Of a stretch of 45,000 nucleotides of DNA, positions 32,428 through 43,899 are shown one piece after another. This DNA comes from Glandiceps talaboti (taxonomy: Eukaryota > Hemichordata > Enteropneusta > Spengelidae). Position numbers and translations under genes: made by a program. The stretch covers positions 22,632,725-22,677,724 of the forward strand of contig NC_135555.1 in NCBI RefSeq assembly GCF_964340395.1, written 5' to 3'. How positions within the stretch are numbered: the first letter of the stretch is position 1; every line of letters starts with the position of its first letter. The notes under the pieces were generated by a model that ran no database searches, had not been told where the DNA came from, and saw nothing but the letters and a program-made list of their open reading frames with translations.

Positions 32428-32785
32428 TTAAAGTGGCCATATGGACGAGGATTTGGTATTTATTTTGGATTTTTAATTAATAAAACAATTTTATCATGGT
32501 GTCCTACTCGAAAAATCAATGTGACACAACATTGACAAAGTCTTGTGTTTGTAACTCAAAACATTGCAAAAAGCTAAAAAAAAGAAATTGTAAATAGTTT
32601 GTTTTTGTACGTACAATATAAAAACAATTTAGAAATTTTGTTATGATTTTGCAATTTATTGAGTTATAAACAAGGATTTGGCATATGTTTTTTTCACATA
32701 AATGTTTCAAGTAGAAGCCGTGATAAAATTATTTTATCAAGTTATCAAAACAAATACCAAATCCTCATCCATATGGCCACTTTAA
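32428..32785 (+). mobile_element. MITE family C, best copy, TTAA duplications
   Basis: TTAA then AGTGGCCATATGG at the left, CCATATGGCCACT then TTAA at the right. The inversion extends inward through GAGGATTTGGTATTTATTTT and its counterpart AAATACCAAATCCTC. 358 bp and non-coding. A TTAA target duplication is the hallmark of piggyBac-type mobilisation. Confidence 0.88.
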
Positions 32786-33468
32786 CGTGTACACAATGCA
32801 AACTGTAAATCAATTTAAGCTTGACATGATAACAACTCAATTAGATCAATACACTGCAGGTAAACATTTGCTGATAAAAAAAAACCCTCATGGTTTTTCA
32901 ACAAGATGCAGTTGATACATGTTAGGGAAACGTTATTAACATTATCTGAGATATATTGATGCTGACTCAGCCGTGTTATTAACAGTTCAGTGAAAGAGAT
33001 TGTAAGGAAACGAATGTTTCATCTCATCATTATATCAACTAGAGCTTGGAATTTTTATATCTGTATCTTTCCTTCGAATGACATTTACATGTCGCACTTT
33101 TTCCATCTTAGGGCCCAGGAGGGGCCATTAGTATGTGAAATTCATGACCAACCTGGGTATATATATACCTATTGTAAATCTCACTGCATGCACTAGACTT
33201 GCTCAAGTCGCCAGGCTTTTTTCTCTCTTAATTTGAATAAAGATTTTTTTAAACACACGTGTGTTTCTGTGTTAGATGGTGACCTGAATGGTGATTGCAA
33301 ACAGTTGGGTGAATACCTTAATGCATGGGAGACTACTAGTAACTGAAAAAAAGTTGGACATTTTTCAAAACTGAATAACATACTCAAAACATTTGAAGAA
33401 TATGAGACAAAAAAATCTCCCCAGAGACTGGTGCATGTCTGTGTATGCACATAAACCCATAGAAATGA
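32786..33468. other. Intergenic, no feature recognised
   Basis: No gene. GATGGTGACCTGAATGGTGA at about 33277 would read DGDLNGD and faintly resembles a LINE endonuclease motif, which is too short to call. Confidence 0.3.
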
Positions 33469-35334
33469 CATTAATCTGAAGTGCAATATTACACTTTCAC
33501 CTCCCACACTCGGTTATCTTATTATTATTCAGATGGGGATTCACACACATACAGTGAGGTCTGCAACAGATGTATTATTAGTATTTTGTACATACATTTA
33601 TTCGGCCTAACAAAAATATTGTGTGGTGTCTGTGTTATTGGTTTCTTCCCATCAGATGTACAGCCATTGCAAATTGGAAGAACAGTTTTATATTGTCTTT
33701 TTAAGTTGATGACAGGTTCCGCATCCACTTTTTCTTGCAAGACTTCACAATTTTCACGATTTCATTTTTTTTTCTTGAATATGTTAAATTTTCAGGTCGG
33801 TATTGAAAAACTAGTTGAGGTCGGGTAACCAGAACCAAACAATTTTTTTTGTTAGGTCATACCTAACACTCAATTATGATAATATATTCAAATCTGCATA
33901 GGTAGATACTTTTTATATGCTGTCAACATTTCAGTACTTGTACACCAATTTTGGTTAATAAAATGTGTACTGTGTAACAATATATTACATGTAGAAGTTG
34001 TTTTCATTTTCCCTGTATGGTATTCCTGTGTAGTCTGGTAGTGATTAGTCTAGAAATGGTTATAGTTGGGTATGCATGTAAACAAAATGTGACGTCATGA
34101 AAATTTGTTGTTGGTCTTAAGTTTCCATATTTAACTGGAATAATCCACTGTAGTTTTATTATTAAAATACAGCGATGACAGAGGAAATAGAAGCGATGGT
34201 AACAATATCCCTGGTAACAGCTATTGCATTCGCCGTTGGGGCGCACCACCAAACGAGAGAGCCATGATCTTCAACATAGTGTTATGATATCTGGTCCTGC
34301 TTGCAGACGGTGCAGGCGTTTCGCTACTTGCAGACGGTGCAGGCGTTTCGCTCAGCACCAAGCAGGACTATACAACCATAGCATAATCATACCGTGCACG
34401 AGTTGTGTGACATTAATCCAAAGTGCAAAATTACACTATTGTTAGTATTTTGTACATACATTTATTCGGCCTAACAAAAAAATTGTGTGGTTCCGCTTAT
34501 GCTCAATTTTAGAATAGGTGTTTTTTCCGTTGTTTTCCATATGGTCTCTGTGTTTTTGGTTTCTTCCCATCAGATGTACAGCCATTACAGATTGGAACAA
34601 CAGTTTTATATTGTTTTTTTTTAAGTTGATGTCAGTTTCTGCATCCACTATTTCTTGCAAGACTTCACAATTTTTGCGATTTTATTTTTTTTCTCGAATA
34701 CGTTAAATTTGCAGGTCGGTATTGAAAAATTAGTTGAGGTTGGGTAACCAGAACCAAACAATTTATTTTGTTAGACCATACCTAACACTCAATTATGATA
34801 ATATATTTAAATCTGCATAGGTAGATACTTTTTTTATATACTGTCAACATTTCAGTACTTGTACACCAATTTTGGTTAATAAAATGTGTACTGTGTAACA
34901 ATATATTACATGTAGAAGTTGTTTTCATTTTCCCTGTATGGTATTCCTGTGTAGTCTGTAAGTGATTAGTCTAGAAATGGTTATAGTTGGGTATGCATAT
35001 AAACGAAATGTGACGTCATGAAAATTTGTTATTGGTCTTAAGTTTCCATATTTAACTGGAATAATCCACTGTAGTTTTATTATTAAAATACAGCGATGAC
35101 AGAGGAAATAGAACCGATTGTAACAATACCCCTTGCAACATCTATTGCATTCGCCGTTGGGGGCGCACCACCAAAGGAGAGTGTCATGATCTTCAACTTA
35201 GTGTTACCATACCTGGTCCTGCTTGCAGACAGTGCACGCGTTTCGCTACTTGCAGACGGTGCACGCGTTTTGCTCAGCACCAAGCAGGACTATACAGTCA
35301 TAGCATAACCATACCGTGCACGAGTTGTGTGAGC
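33469..35334 (+). repeat. Tandem duplication, two ~0.93-kb units
   Basis: Unit 1 (33469-34407) and unit 2 (34408-35334) share a long ordered series of blocks: GACATTAATC..AAGTGCAA, ACATACATTTATTCGGCC, CTTCCCATCAGATGTACAGC, TGGTTAATAAAATGTGTACT, GACGTCATGAAAATTTG, CAGCGATGACAGAGGAAATA, CTATTGCATTCGCCGTTGGG and GTGCACGAGTTGTGTGA. A partial third copy is at 35575-35985. Unit 1 has an extra ~75 bp after its start. A 24-bp internal tandem (CTTGCAGACGGTGCA) lies near each unit's end. Confidence 0.9.
35096..35308 (+). CDS. Small hypothetical ORF in duplicated unit, unrecognised
   Basis: 70 codons starting MTEEIEPIVTIPLA, with AFAVGGAPPKESVM, a hydrophobic stretch FNLVLPYLVLLAD and a duplicated SLLADGARV-like segment. 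The same frame exists in the sister units: unit 1 (from 34176) breaks it by one missing G after GCCGTTGGG, and the third copy keeps it until the element at 35980 interrupts it. I do not recognise a family. It could be a chance frame in a duplicated repeat or a fragment of a coding exon. Confidence 0.2.
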   Translation: MTEEIEPIVTIPLATSIAFAVGGAPPKESVMIFNLVLPYLVLLADSARVSLLADGARVLLSTKQDYTVIA

Positions 35335-35574
35335 CAGCTCGACCAAGTTAAAGTTTGCTAGTTTTAGTGTACAAATTAACAATATCAAGGAAGAATGAGT
35401 TGTCTACATGATGTCGTATATAGAGAAAACAGAATTTGAAGTGTACTGAATGAAACTCACATATATTGATATTTCAAACAAGCAAGGGGGATTATGTGCC
35501 AACTCAAGTATACATTATTGTATATATTTTCATTGTTATGATATTTATCATGAGCTGTATATACCACCTCAACT
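35335..35574. other. Spacer between duplicated units
   Basis: About 240 bp not shared with the duplicated units, and no feature recognised in it. Confidence 0.4.
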
Positions 35575-35979
35575 AGATAATATATTCAAATCTGCATAGG
35601 TAGATACTTTTTTACATGCTGTCAACATTTCAGTACTTGTACACCAATTTTGGTTAATAAAATGTGTACTGTGTAACAATATATTACATGTAGAAGTTGT
35701 TTTCATTTTCCCTGTATGGTATTCCTGTGTAGTCTGGTAGTGATTAGTCTAGAAATGGTTATAGTTGGGTATGCATATAAACAAAATGTGACGTCATGAA
35801 AATTTGTTGTTGGTCTTAAGTTTCCATCATTAATTGGAATAATCCACTGTAGTTTTATTATTAAAATACAGCGATGACAGAGGAAATAGAAGCGATGGTA
35901 ACAATATCCCTGGTAACAGCTATTGCATTCGCCGTTGGGGGCGCACCACCAAAGGAGAGCGTCATGATCTTCAACATAT
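35575..35979 (+). repeat. Partial third copy of the ~0.93-kb unit
   Basis: Starts at ATAATATATTCAAATCTGCA and follows units 1 and 2 through CAGCGATGACAGAGGAAATA to GTCATGATCTTCAACATA, where it ends at the family A MITE. Confidence 0.85.
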
Positions 35980-36263
35980 TAGCCCCATCTACACGTAGGT
36001 CATCCTACCTGAGGCAGTCCCAAGTCCTACCTGAGGTAGAATAGGTTTGTGTCTGCACATATGAAGGTTGCGGCGTAGATGTCGCGCATTCCGTCCTGAC
36101 AGTACATAGGACGAAGTCAGGAGGGTTTCAGGAAACCTCTCAAAGGTGTCCTAAGTCAGGACAGTTTCAGGACGGTTTCAGGACGCGTTTGCGTCTACAC
36201 AGGCTTCAAACTATCCCGAATCCTACCTCAGGTAGGATTTTTAGTGCCGTGTAGATGGGGCTA
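35980..36263 (-). mobile_element. MITE family A, copy 2, inverted
   Basis: Starts TAGCCCCATCTACACGTAGG and ends GTGTAGATGGGGCTA. It is the reverse complement of 2491-2776 along its length. It sits where sister units continue as CAACATAGTGTTA, so the sister units may show the empty site. Confidence 0.85.
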
Positions 36264-36524
36264 GTGTCTGTATTTTGTATGTGTCATTCATAACAAAAAA
36301 ACCATGTTGTGTGAGATGTAAAAAAACATGGTGCTTGGTCTTTATGGTTTGGTGGCACCTGCTTAGCTGTCAAATGCAAAAAAACTCTGACAAAGCTACA
36401 AACTAATAGTATCAAATTTTATCAAAAAAAGACCCTGCAACATTATGACTAGTTCATTAAAATGTTATTTCATTTGAAAACTTTTTTGTTTATCTTCAAA
36501 TGAAAGACAAGGAAAACAACTTAC
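36264..36524. other. Intergenic or MDP1 intron
   Basis: No feature recognised. The next downstream MDP1 exon (with the FFDDE-type motif) was searched for here and not found. Confidence 0.4.
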
Positions 36525-36632
36525 TTTCCAAAATGTGTTTTCTTACAGCCAGGGTAGATTTCTTTGTAGTTAAAATACTGGTCAATATCGAACAACTTTA
36601 ATAATGTTTTGGCTTCAGGAGGAGTTTCTGTT
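36525..36632 (-). CDS. MDP1: MDP1 internal exon 2
   Basis: Acceptor TTTATAG, donor GGAAA|GTAAGT. 108 bp, starts and ends in phase 2. Encodes TETPPEAKTLLKLFDIDQYF then NYKEIYPGCKKTHFG. The EIYPG..KTHF signature is typical of MDP1. Confidence 0.82.
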
Positions 36633-38022
36633 CTATAAAAAATATTCAAAAAGAACATACAATAATGGAAGATCAACTATCGGCATGCTAACACACATAC
36701 AAAAAGTAAAACTATTGTTGATACACGTTGATATAAGCTATTAATTGATGTGATTACACTCAAAGTAGGGTGGCATTTCTGATAGCAAGTTTTCCTCTAG
36801 TCACCACACATAGTCACTCTCATTCAATGTTTGCATTATCTTGATTACAGGGTGATTGTATGCACATAGCCAAAGCACTGCTATTACCCACTTGTGTAAT
36901 CTACCACGTGCAAGAATAGGTTTAGTTTGTGTCTATCTTAGTTAGCCAATAGCACATTTTCCAAAGTAATATATGTGATTGTTATCAACTAGAACAGTAT
37001 ACATAGTTCTGATAATAAATACTTTAGATTGTGATTATAACACTTCTAGTGATGTTTTATTCCGTACATTGCATTGGACACCATTCAGAAAACAGGTTTT
37101 ATATAATGAATTTTAATGTATAAAGTACAAAACAATTTAGCACCAGATTATTTGAATGTTTTTAAAAGGATACACAATGTTCATAGTCGGAATACTAGAT
37201 CTGCTGCCAGGGAAGATTTATACATTTCAAAACATAGAACCAAGTTTTTTAAGAAAAGTTTTACCTACAGTGGTGTAAAAATATGGAACAGTTTGCCACT
37301 TGACTTAAAATCATGTCCCTTACTGCAGGCTTTTAAAAGCAAATGTAAATATCATTTTTCAATTTCAAGTGATTCATAATTTCAGTTGTGTATTGTTGAT
37401 GTTCGTCTATTTTGTTATTGTACCTATTATATTTTTGCTTGTTTTGTCCTCATTTGATGTGTGCAGTATTTAATGTATATATTGTATATATTTTAATGTT
37501 TTTCTCGACACTGTGTGAGAAGAGCCACTGGCTCAACAGTCTATCGAGATTAAATAAAGTCTAATAATAATAATAATAATATCACTATATTATTACAACA
37601 GTCTCCAATTATGGGTTGCCAGTGGTCGAGTGGTTAGTTTGTACACCTCTTAACCCTACAGTCTGGGTTCGAACTCGCCTGGTGTTGGCTGGGTAAAATT
37701 AAAATTTAACCATGTCTGTATGTAAGAAGGGTGATGCTCAGTTTGACTCTGCCAAACAATGCAGGTTTTCCCCGGGTACTTCGGTTTCCTCCTGCTTTTC
37801 AATACTAGGGCACTAGGGTGCTAATCCGTGGTAACCATTTGACAAATTTCTTTATTTAATGATTCTTCTTATTATCGTTATTATTTGCTATTATACCATA
37901 AGATAAAATACCTTGAAGCAGCAGCTATTTGAATCCCTTTAGCCTGGATTAGTTGCAGGATAGACTTCACATCTTGGTATAAAATCATTTCATCTTTCCT
38001 TCTATCAAACACTCTACCATTA
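36525..38022 (-). CDS. MDP1: MDP1 orthologue, two internal exons
   Basis: Magnesium-dependent phosphatase 1 is a small HAD-superfamily phosphatase acting on phosphotyrosine and sugar phosphates. Two minus-strand exons, 38022-37912 and 36632-36525, join in phase 2 and give NGRVFDRRKDEMILYQDV, IQAKGIQIAAASRT and LKLFDIDQYFNYKEIYPG, CKKTHFGK. This matches the middle of MDP1, including HAD motif II (AASRT). The first exon with the catalytic DxDxT and the later exon with the motif III acidic pair were not found. The first may lie beyond the 33-bp minisatellite and the window's right edge. The absence of the later exon between 27.6 and 36.5 kb leaves open that this is a relic. Confidence 0.8.
37040..37585 (+). 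mobile_element. 5'-truncated LINE 3' end
   Basis: An LHWTPFRKQVLYNEF segment, shifted by a frame break, runs into 37116-37379: VQNNLAPDYLNVF, NVHSRNTRSA, GVKIWNSLPLDLK and FKSKCKYHF. This is the familiar C-terminal region of LINE reverse transcriptases. The 3' end, TCTATCGAGATTAAATAAAG followed by TCTAATAATAAT repeats, is a typical LINE tail. It is a dead fragment in an MDP1 intron, on the opposite strand. Confidence 0.85.
37612..37890 (+). mobile_element. tRNA-derived SINE
   Basis: The head resembles a tRNA: A box TGGTCGAGTGG at 37623 and B box GGTTCGAACTC at 37666, 43 bp apart, as in pol III promoters. The body contains CCCCGGGTACTTCGGTTTCC, and the tail is ATTATTATCG-type AT repeats. The head has lost proper tRNA pairing, so it is not a tRNA gene. 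It lies just after the LINE fragment. Confidence 0.75.
37912..38022 (-). CDS. MDP1: MDP1 internal exon 1
   Basis: Acceptor ATTCCAG, donor TCAAG|GTATTT. 111 bp, starts and ends in phase 2. Encodes NGRVFDRRKDEMILYQDV, KSILQLIQAKGIQIAAAS. It contains the start of HAD motif II. Confidence 0.8.
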
Positions 38023-38716
38023 CTGGAATGGAAATGAAAACATATCTGGATTAAAAAATAGAGTACACAATATCATGTCAAGTAAAGAGCGCCCTCTATG
38101 GCATATTTGTCAAGTCATGTTTATTGACTTTTCTGGAGTCAAGATATGGTTGGTTGGTTAGTGTGGCCAGCTGAGATTCTGCAAACTTGTCAGTTGAGCC
38201 ATTTCACGAGCATTTAATTCAGTATGACTACAGCCCTTGGACAAGATGTAGACCAAGATTGTTTACAAGTTAACCCAAATGTATAAGTGGGGACCTGGTA
38301 GGATAATGGTTGCAATGTGAAGGACTCAATCCTTTACAGTACCACACAGTATCTTGTATCTTATTTTCACAACTTTGAAGATGAAATTTGTGTATTTAAG
38401 GTGAAATCAATACTTGAACTCAAAAAGATAAATCACATGCATTTTGGAAATAGTGTACTGGGCAATATGATACTCCCTAAAATTGTACATGGCTAATGAA
38501 TCATTTGACCTTAGAATGTGTGCAAATTTTACACAACTTTTTTAACAGTGACTAGATAAAACCTAGTCCCCTGACATTATATTTTGAAAATATATTATAA
38601 AAAATTAATCTAAACATATATTGTATATTTGTATTGCTGGTATGTATGTTTTTGTATAGCTCATAAGATTTCACAATAACGTCACACATGTGGCTATGTC
38701 ACAACAGACAAATGAT
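38023..38716. other. MDP1 intron, left of minisatellite
   Basis: AT-rich DNA. GGGGACCTGGTAGGATAATG at about 38289 and neighbouring sequence resemble a degraded tRNA-like SINE head, without a clear B box. No exon was recognised. Confidence 0.4.
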
Positions 38717-38718
38717 AA

Positions 38719-41700
38719 TACATATTAGGGCAGCCCTATTTAATTCTATGTTACACATTAGGGCAGCCCTATTTCAAGCTATGTTACACATTAGGGCAGC
38801 CCTATTTCATTCTATTTTACATATTAGGGCAGCCCTATTTAATTCTATGTTACACATTAGGGCAGCCCTATTTCAAGCTATGTTACACATTAGGGCAGCC
38901 CTATTTCATTCTATTTTACATATTAGGGCACCCCTATTTAATTCTATGTTACACATTAGGGCAGCCCTATTTCATTCTATGTTACACATTAGGGCAGCCC
39001 TATTTCATTCTATGTTACACATTAGGGCAGCCCTATTTCATTCTATTTTACATATTAGGGCAGCCCTATTTAATTCTATGTTACACATTAGGGTAGCCCT
39101 ATTTCAAGCTATGTTACACATTAGGGCAGCCCTATTTCATTCTATTTTACATATTAGGGCACCCCTATTTAATTCTATGTTACACATTAGGGCAGCCCTA
39201 TTTCATTCTATGTTACACATTAGGGCAGCCCTATTTCATTCTATGTTACACATTAGGGCAGCCCTATTTCATTCTATTTTACATATTAGGGCACCCCTAT
39301 TTAATTCTATGTTACACATTAGGGCAGCCCTATTTCATTCTATGTTACACATTAGGGCAGCCCTATTTCATTCAATGTTACACATTAGGGCACCCCTATT
39401 TCATTCTATTTTACATATTAGGGCAGCCCTATTTCATTCTATGTTACACATTAGGGCGGCCCTATTTCATTCAATGTTACACATTAGGGCAGCCCTATTT
39501 CATTCTATGTTACACATTAGGGCAGCCCTATTTCAAGCTATGTTACACATTAGGGCAGCCCTATTTCATTCTATTTTACATATTAGGGCACCCCTATTTA
39601 ATTCTATGTTACACATTAGGGCAGCCCTATTTCATTCTATGTTACACATTAGGGCAGCCCTATTTAATTCTATGTTACACATTAGGGCGGCCCTGTTTCA
39701 TTCAATGTTACACATTAGGGCAGCCCTATGTCATTCAATGTTACACATTAGGGCAGCCCTATTTAATTCTATGTTACACATTAGGGCAGCCCTATTTCAT
39801 TCAATGTTACACATTAGGGCGGCCCTATTTTATTCAATGTTACACATTAGGGCAGCCCTATTTCATTCTATGTTACACATTAGGGCAGCCCTATTTCATT
39901 CTATGTTACACATTAGGGCGGCCCTATTTTATTCAATGTTACACATTAGGGCAGCCCTATTTCATTCTATGTTACACATTAGGGCGGCCCAAATTTAATT
40001 CTATGTTACACATTAGGGCGGCCCTGTTTCATTCAATGTTACACATTAGGGCAGCCCTATGTCATTCAATGTTACACATTAGGGCAGCCCTATTTCATTC
40101 TATGTTACACATTAGGGCAGAACTATTTCATTCAATGTTACACATTAGGACGGCCCTATTTTATTCAATGTTACACATTAGGGCAGCCCTATTTCATTCT
40201 ATGTTACACATTAGGGCAGCCCTATTTCAAGCTATGTTACACATTAGGGCAGCCCTATTTCATTCTATTTTACATATTAGGGCAGCCCTATTTAATTCTA
40301 TGTTACACATTAGGGCAGCCCTATTTCAAGCTATGTTACACATTAGGGCAGCCCTATTTCATTCTATTTTACATATTAGGGCACCCCTATTTCATTCTAT
40401 GTTACACATTAGGGCAGCTCTATTTCATTCTATGTTACACATTAGGGCAGCCCTATTTCATTCTATTTTACATATTAGGGCAGCCCTATTTAATTCTATG
40501 TTACACATTAGGGTAGCCCTATTTCAAGCTATGTTACACATTAGGGCAGCCCTATTTCATTCTATTTTACATATTAGGGCACCCCTATTTAATTCTATGT
40601 TACACATTAGGGCAGCCCTATTTCATTCTATGTTACACATTAGGGCAGCCCTATTTCATTCTATGTTACACATTAGGGCAGCCCTATTTCATTCTATTTT
40701 ACATATTAGGGCACCCCTATTTAATTCTGTTACACATTAGGGCAGCCCTATTTCATTCAATGTTACACATTAGGGCAGCCCTATTTCATTCAATGTTACA
40801 CATTAGGGCACCCCTATTTCATTCTATTTTACATATTAGGGCAGCCCTATTTCATTCTATGTTACACATTAGGGCGGCCCTATTTCATTCAATGTTACAC
40901 ATTAGGGCAGCCCTATTTCATTCTATGTTACACATTAGGGCAGCCCTATTTCAAGCTATGTTACACATTAGGGCAGCCCTATTTCATTCTATTTTACATA
41001 TTAGGGCACCCCTATTTAATTCTATGTTACACATTAGGGCAGCCCTATTTCATTCTATGTTACACATTAGGGCAGCCCTATTTAATTCTATGTTACACAT
41101 TAGGGCGGCCCTGTTTCATTCAATGTTACACATTAGGGCAGCCCTATGTCATTCAATGTTACACATTAGGGCAGCCCTATTTCATTCTATGTTACACATT
41201 AGGGCAGCCCTATTTCATTCAATGTTACACATTAGGGCGGCCCTATTTTATTCAATGTTACACATTAGGGAAGCCCTATTTCATTCTATGTTACACATTA
41301 GGGCAGCCCTATTTCATTCTATGTTACACATTGGGGCAGCCCTATTTCATTCTATGTTACACATTAGGGCAGCCCTATTTCATTCAATGTTACACATTAG
41401 GGCGGCCCTATTTTATTCAATGTTACATATTAGGGCAGCCCTATTTAATTCTATGTTACACATTAGGGTAGCCCTATTTCAAGCTATGTTACACATTAGG
41501 GCAGCCCTATTTCATTCTATTTTACATATTAGGGCACCCCTATTTAATTCTATGTTACACATTAGGGCAGCCCTATTTCATTCTATGTTACACATTAGGG
41601 CAGCCCTATTTCATTCTATGTTACACATTAGGGCAGCCCTATTTCATTCTATTTTACATATTAGGGCACCCCTATTTAATTCTATGTTACACATTAGGGC

Positions 41701-43899
41701 AGCCCTATTTCATTCTATGTTACACATTAGGGCAGCCCTATTTCATTCAATGTTACACATTAGGGCACCCCTATTTCATTCTATTTTACATATTAGGGCA
41801 GCCCTATTTCATTCTATGTTACACATTAGGGCGGCCCTATTTCATTCAATGTTACACATTAGGGCAGCCCTATTTCATTCTATGTTACACATTAGGGCAG
41901 CCCTATTTCATTCTATTTTACATATTAGGGCAGCCCTATTTAATTCTATGTTACACATTAGGGTAGCCCTATTTCAAGCTATGTTACACATTAGGGCAGC
42001 CCTATTTCATTCTATTTTACATATTAGGGCACCCCTATTTAATTCTATGTTACACATTAGGGCAGCCCTATTTCATTCTATGTTACACATTAGGGCAGCC
42101 CTATTTCATTCTATGTTACACATTAGGGCAGCCCTATTTCATTCTATTTTACATATTAGGGCACCCCTATTTAATTCTATGTTACACATTAGGGCAGCCC
42201 TATTTCATTCTATGTTACACATTAGGGCAGCCCTATTTCATTCAATGTTACACATTAGGGCACCCCTATTTCATTCTATTTTACATATTAGGGCAGCCCT
42301 ATTTCATTCTATGTTACACATTAGGGCGGCCCTATTTCATTCAATGTTACACATTAGGGCAGCCCTATTTCATTCTATGTTACACATTAGGGCAGCCCTA
42401 TTTCAAGCTATGTTACACATTAGGGCAGCCCTATTTCATTCTATTTTACATATTAGGGCACCCCTATTTAATTCTATGTTACACATTAGGGCAGCCCTAT
42501 TTCATTCTATGTTACACATTAGGGCAGCCCTATTTAATTCTATGTTACACATTAGGGCGGCCCTGTTTCATTCAATGTTACACATTAGGGCAGCCCTATG
42601 TCATTCAATGTTACACATTAGGGCAGCCCTATTTCATTCTATGTTACACATTAGGGCAGCCCTATTTCATTCAATGTTACACATTAAGGCGGCCCTATTT
42701 TATTCAATGTTACACATTAGGGCAGCCCTATTTCATTCTATGTTACACATTAGGGCAGCCCTATTTCATTCTATGTTACACATTAGGGCGGCCCTATTTT
42801 ATTCAATGTTACACATTAGGGCAGCCCTATTTCATTCTATGTTACACATTAGGGCGGCCCAAATTTAATTCTATGTTACACATTAGGGCGGCCCTGTTTC
42901 ATTCAATGTTACACATTAGGGCAGCCCTATGTCATTCAATGTTACACATTAGGGCAGCCCTATTTCATTCTATGTTACACATTAGGGCAGCCCTATTTCA
43001 TTCAATGTTACACATTAGGACGGCCCTATTTTATTCAATGTTACACAGTAGGGCAGCCCTATTTCATTCTATGTTACACATTAGGGCAGCCCTATTTCAA
43101 GCTATGTTACACATTAGGGCAGCCCTATTTCATTCTATTTTACATATTAGGGCACCCCTATTTTATTCTATGTTACACATTAGGGCAGCCCTATTTCATT
43201 CTATGTTACACATTAGGGCAGCCCTATTTAATTCTATGTTACACATTAGGGCGGCCCTGTTTCATTCAATGTTACACATTAGGGCAGCCCTATGTCATTC
43301 AATGTTACACATTGGGGCAGCCCTATTTCATTCTATGTTACACATTAGGGCAGCCCTATTTCATTCAATGTTACACATTAGGGCGGCCCTATTTTATTCA
43401 ATGTTACACATTAGGGCAGCCCTATTTCATTCTATGTTACACATTAGGGCAGCCCTATTTCATTCTATGTTACACATTAGGGCGGCCCTATTTTATTCAA
43501 TGTTACACATTAGGGCAGCCCTATTTCATTCTATGTTACACATTAGGGCGGCCCAAATTTAATTCTATGTTACACATTAGGGCGGCCCTGTTTCATTCAA
43601 TGTTACACATTAGGGCAGCCCTATGTCATTCAATGTTACACATTAGGGCAGCCCTATTTCATTCTATGTTACACATTAGGGCAGCCCTATTTCATTCAAT
43701 GTTACACATTAGGACGGCCCTATTTTATTCAATGTTACACATTAGGGCAGCCCTATTTCATTCTATGTTACACATTAGGGCAGCCCTATTTCATTCAATG
43801 TTACACATTAGGGCGGCCCTATTTTATTCAATGTTACACATTAGGGCAGCCCTATTTCATTCTATGTTACACATTAGGGCAGCCCTATTTCATTCTATG
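38719..43899 (+). repeat. 33-bp minisatellite, ~157 units, ~5.2 kb
   Basis: The unit is ATGTTACACATTAGGGCAGC followed by CCTATTTCATTCT. Each unit carries TTAGGG and, inverted one base later, CCCTA, giving the small palindrome AGGGC-A-GCCCT. Point variants (GCGGCCC, GCACCCC, TTCAAGCTATG, TCTATTTTACATATT, CCTATGTC) recur in the same order, so there are higher-order repeats: GGGTAGCCCT at 39091, 40511, 41466 and 41961; GGCGGCCCAAATTT at about 39984, 42854 and 43548. Because 33 is divisible by 3 and the unit has no stop in two plus frames, long open frames result (MLHIRAALFHS repeats of 436, 245, 702 and 229 codons), broken only by 1-2 base indels. I treat it as non-coding and probably within an MDP1 intron. 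Confidence 0.95.

Noticed and set aside
33270-33345. LINE endonuclease remnant reading DGDLNGDCKQLGEYL
   Set aside because: A single short motif with no flanking homology; could be chance.
37612-37690. tRNA gene
   Set aside because: A and B boxes are present, but the cloverleaf cannot be closed, and a SINE body and AT-rich tail follow.
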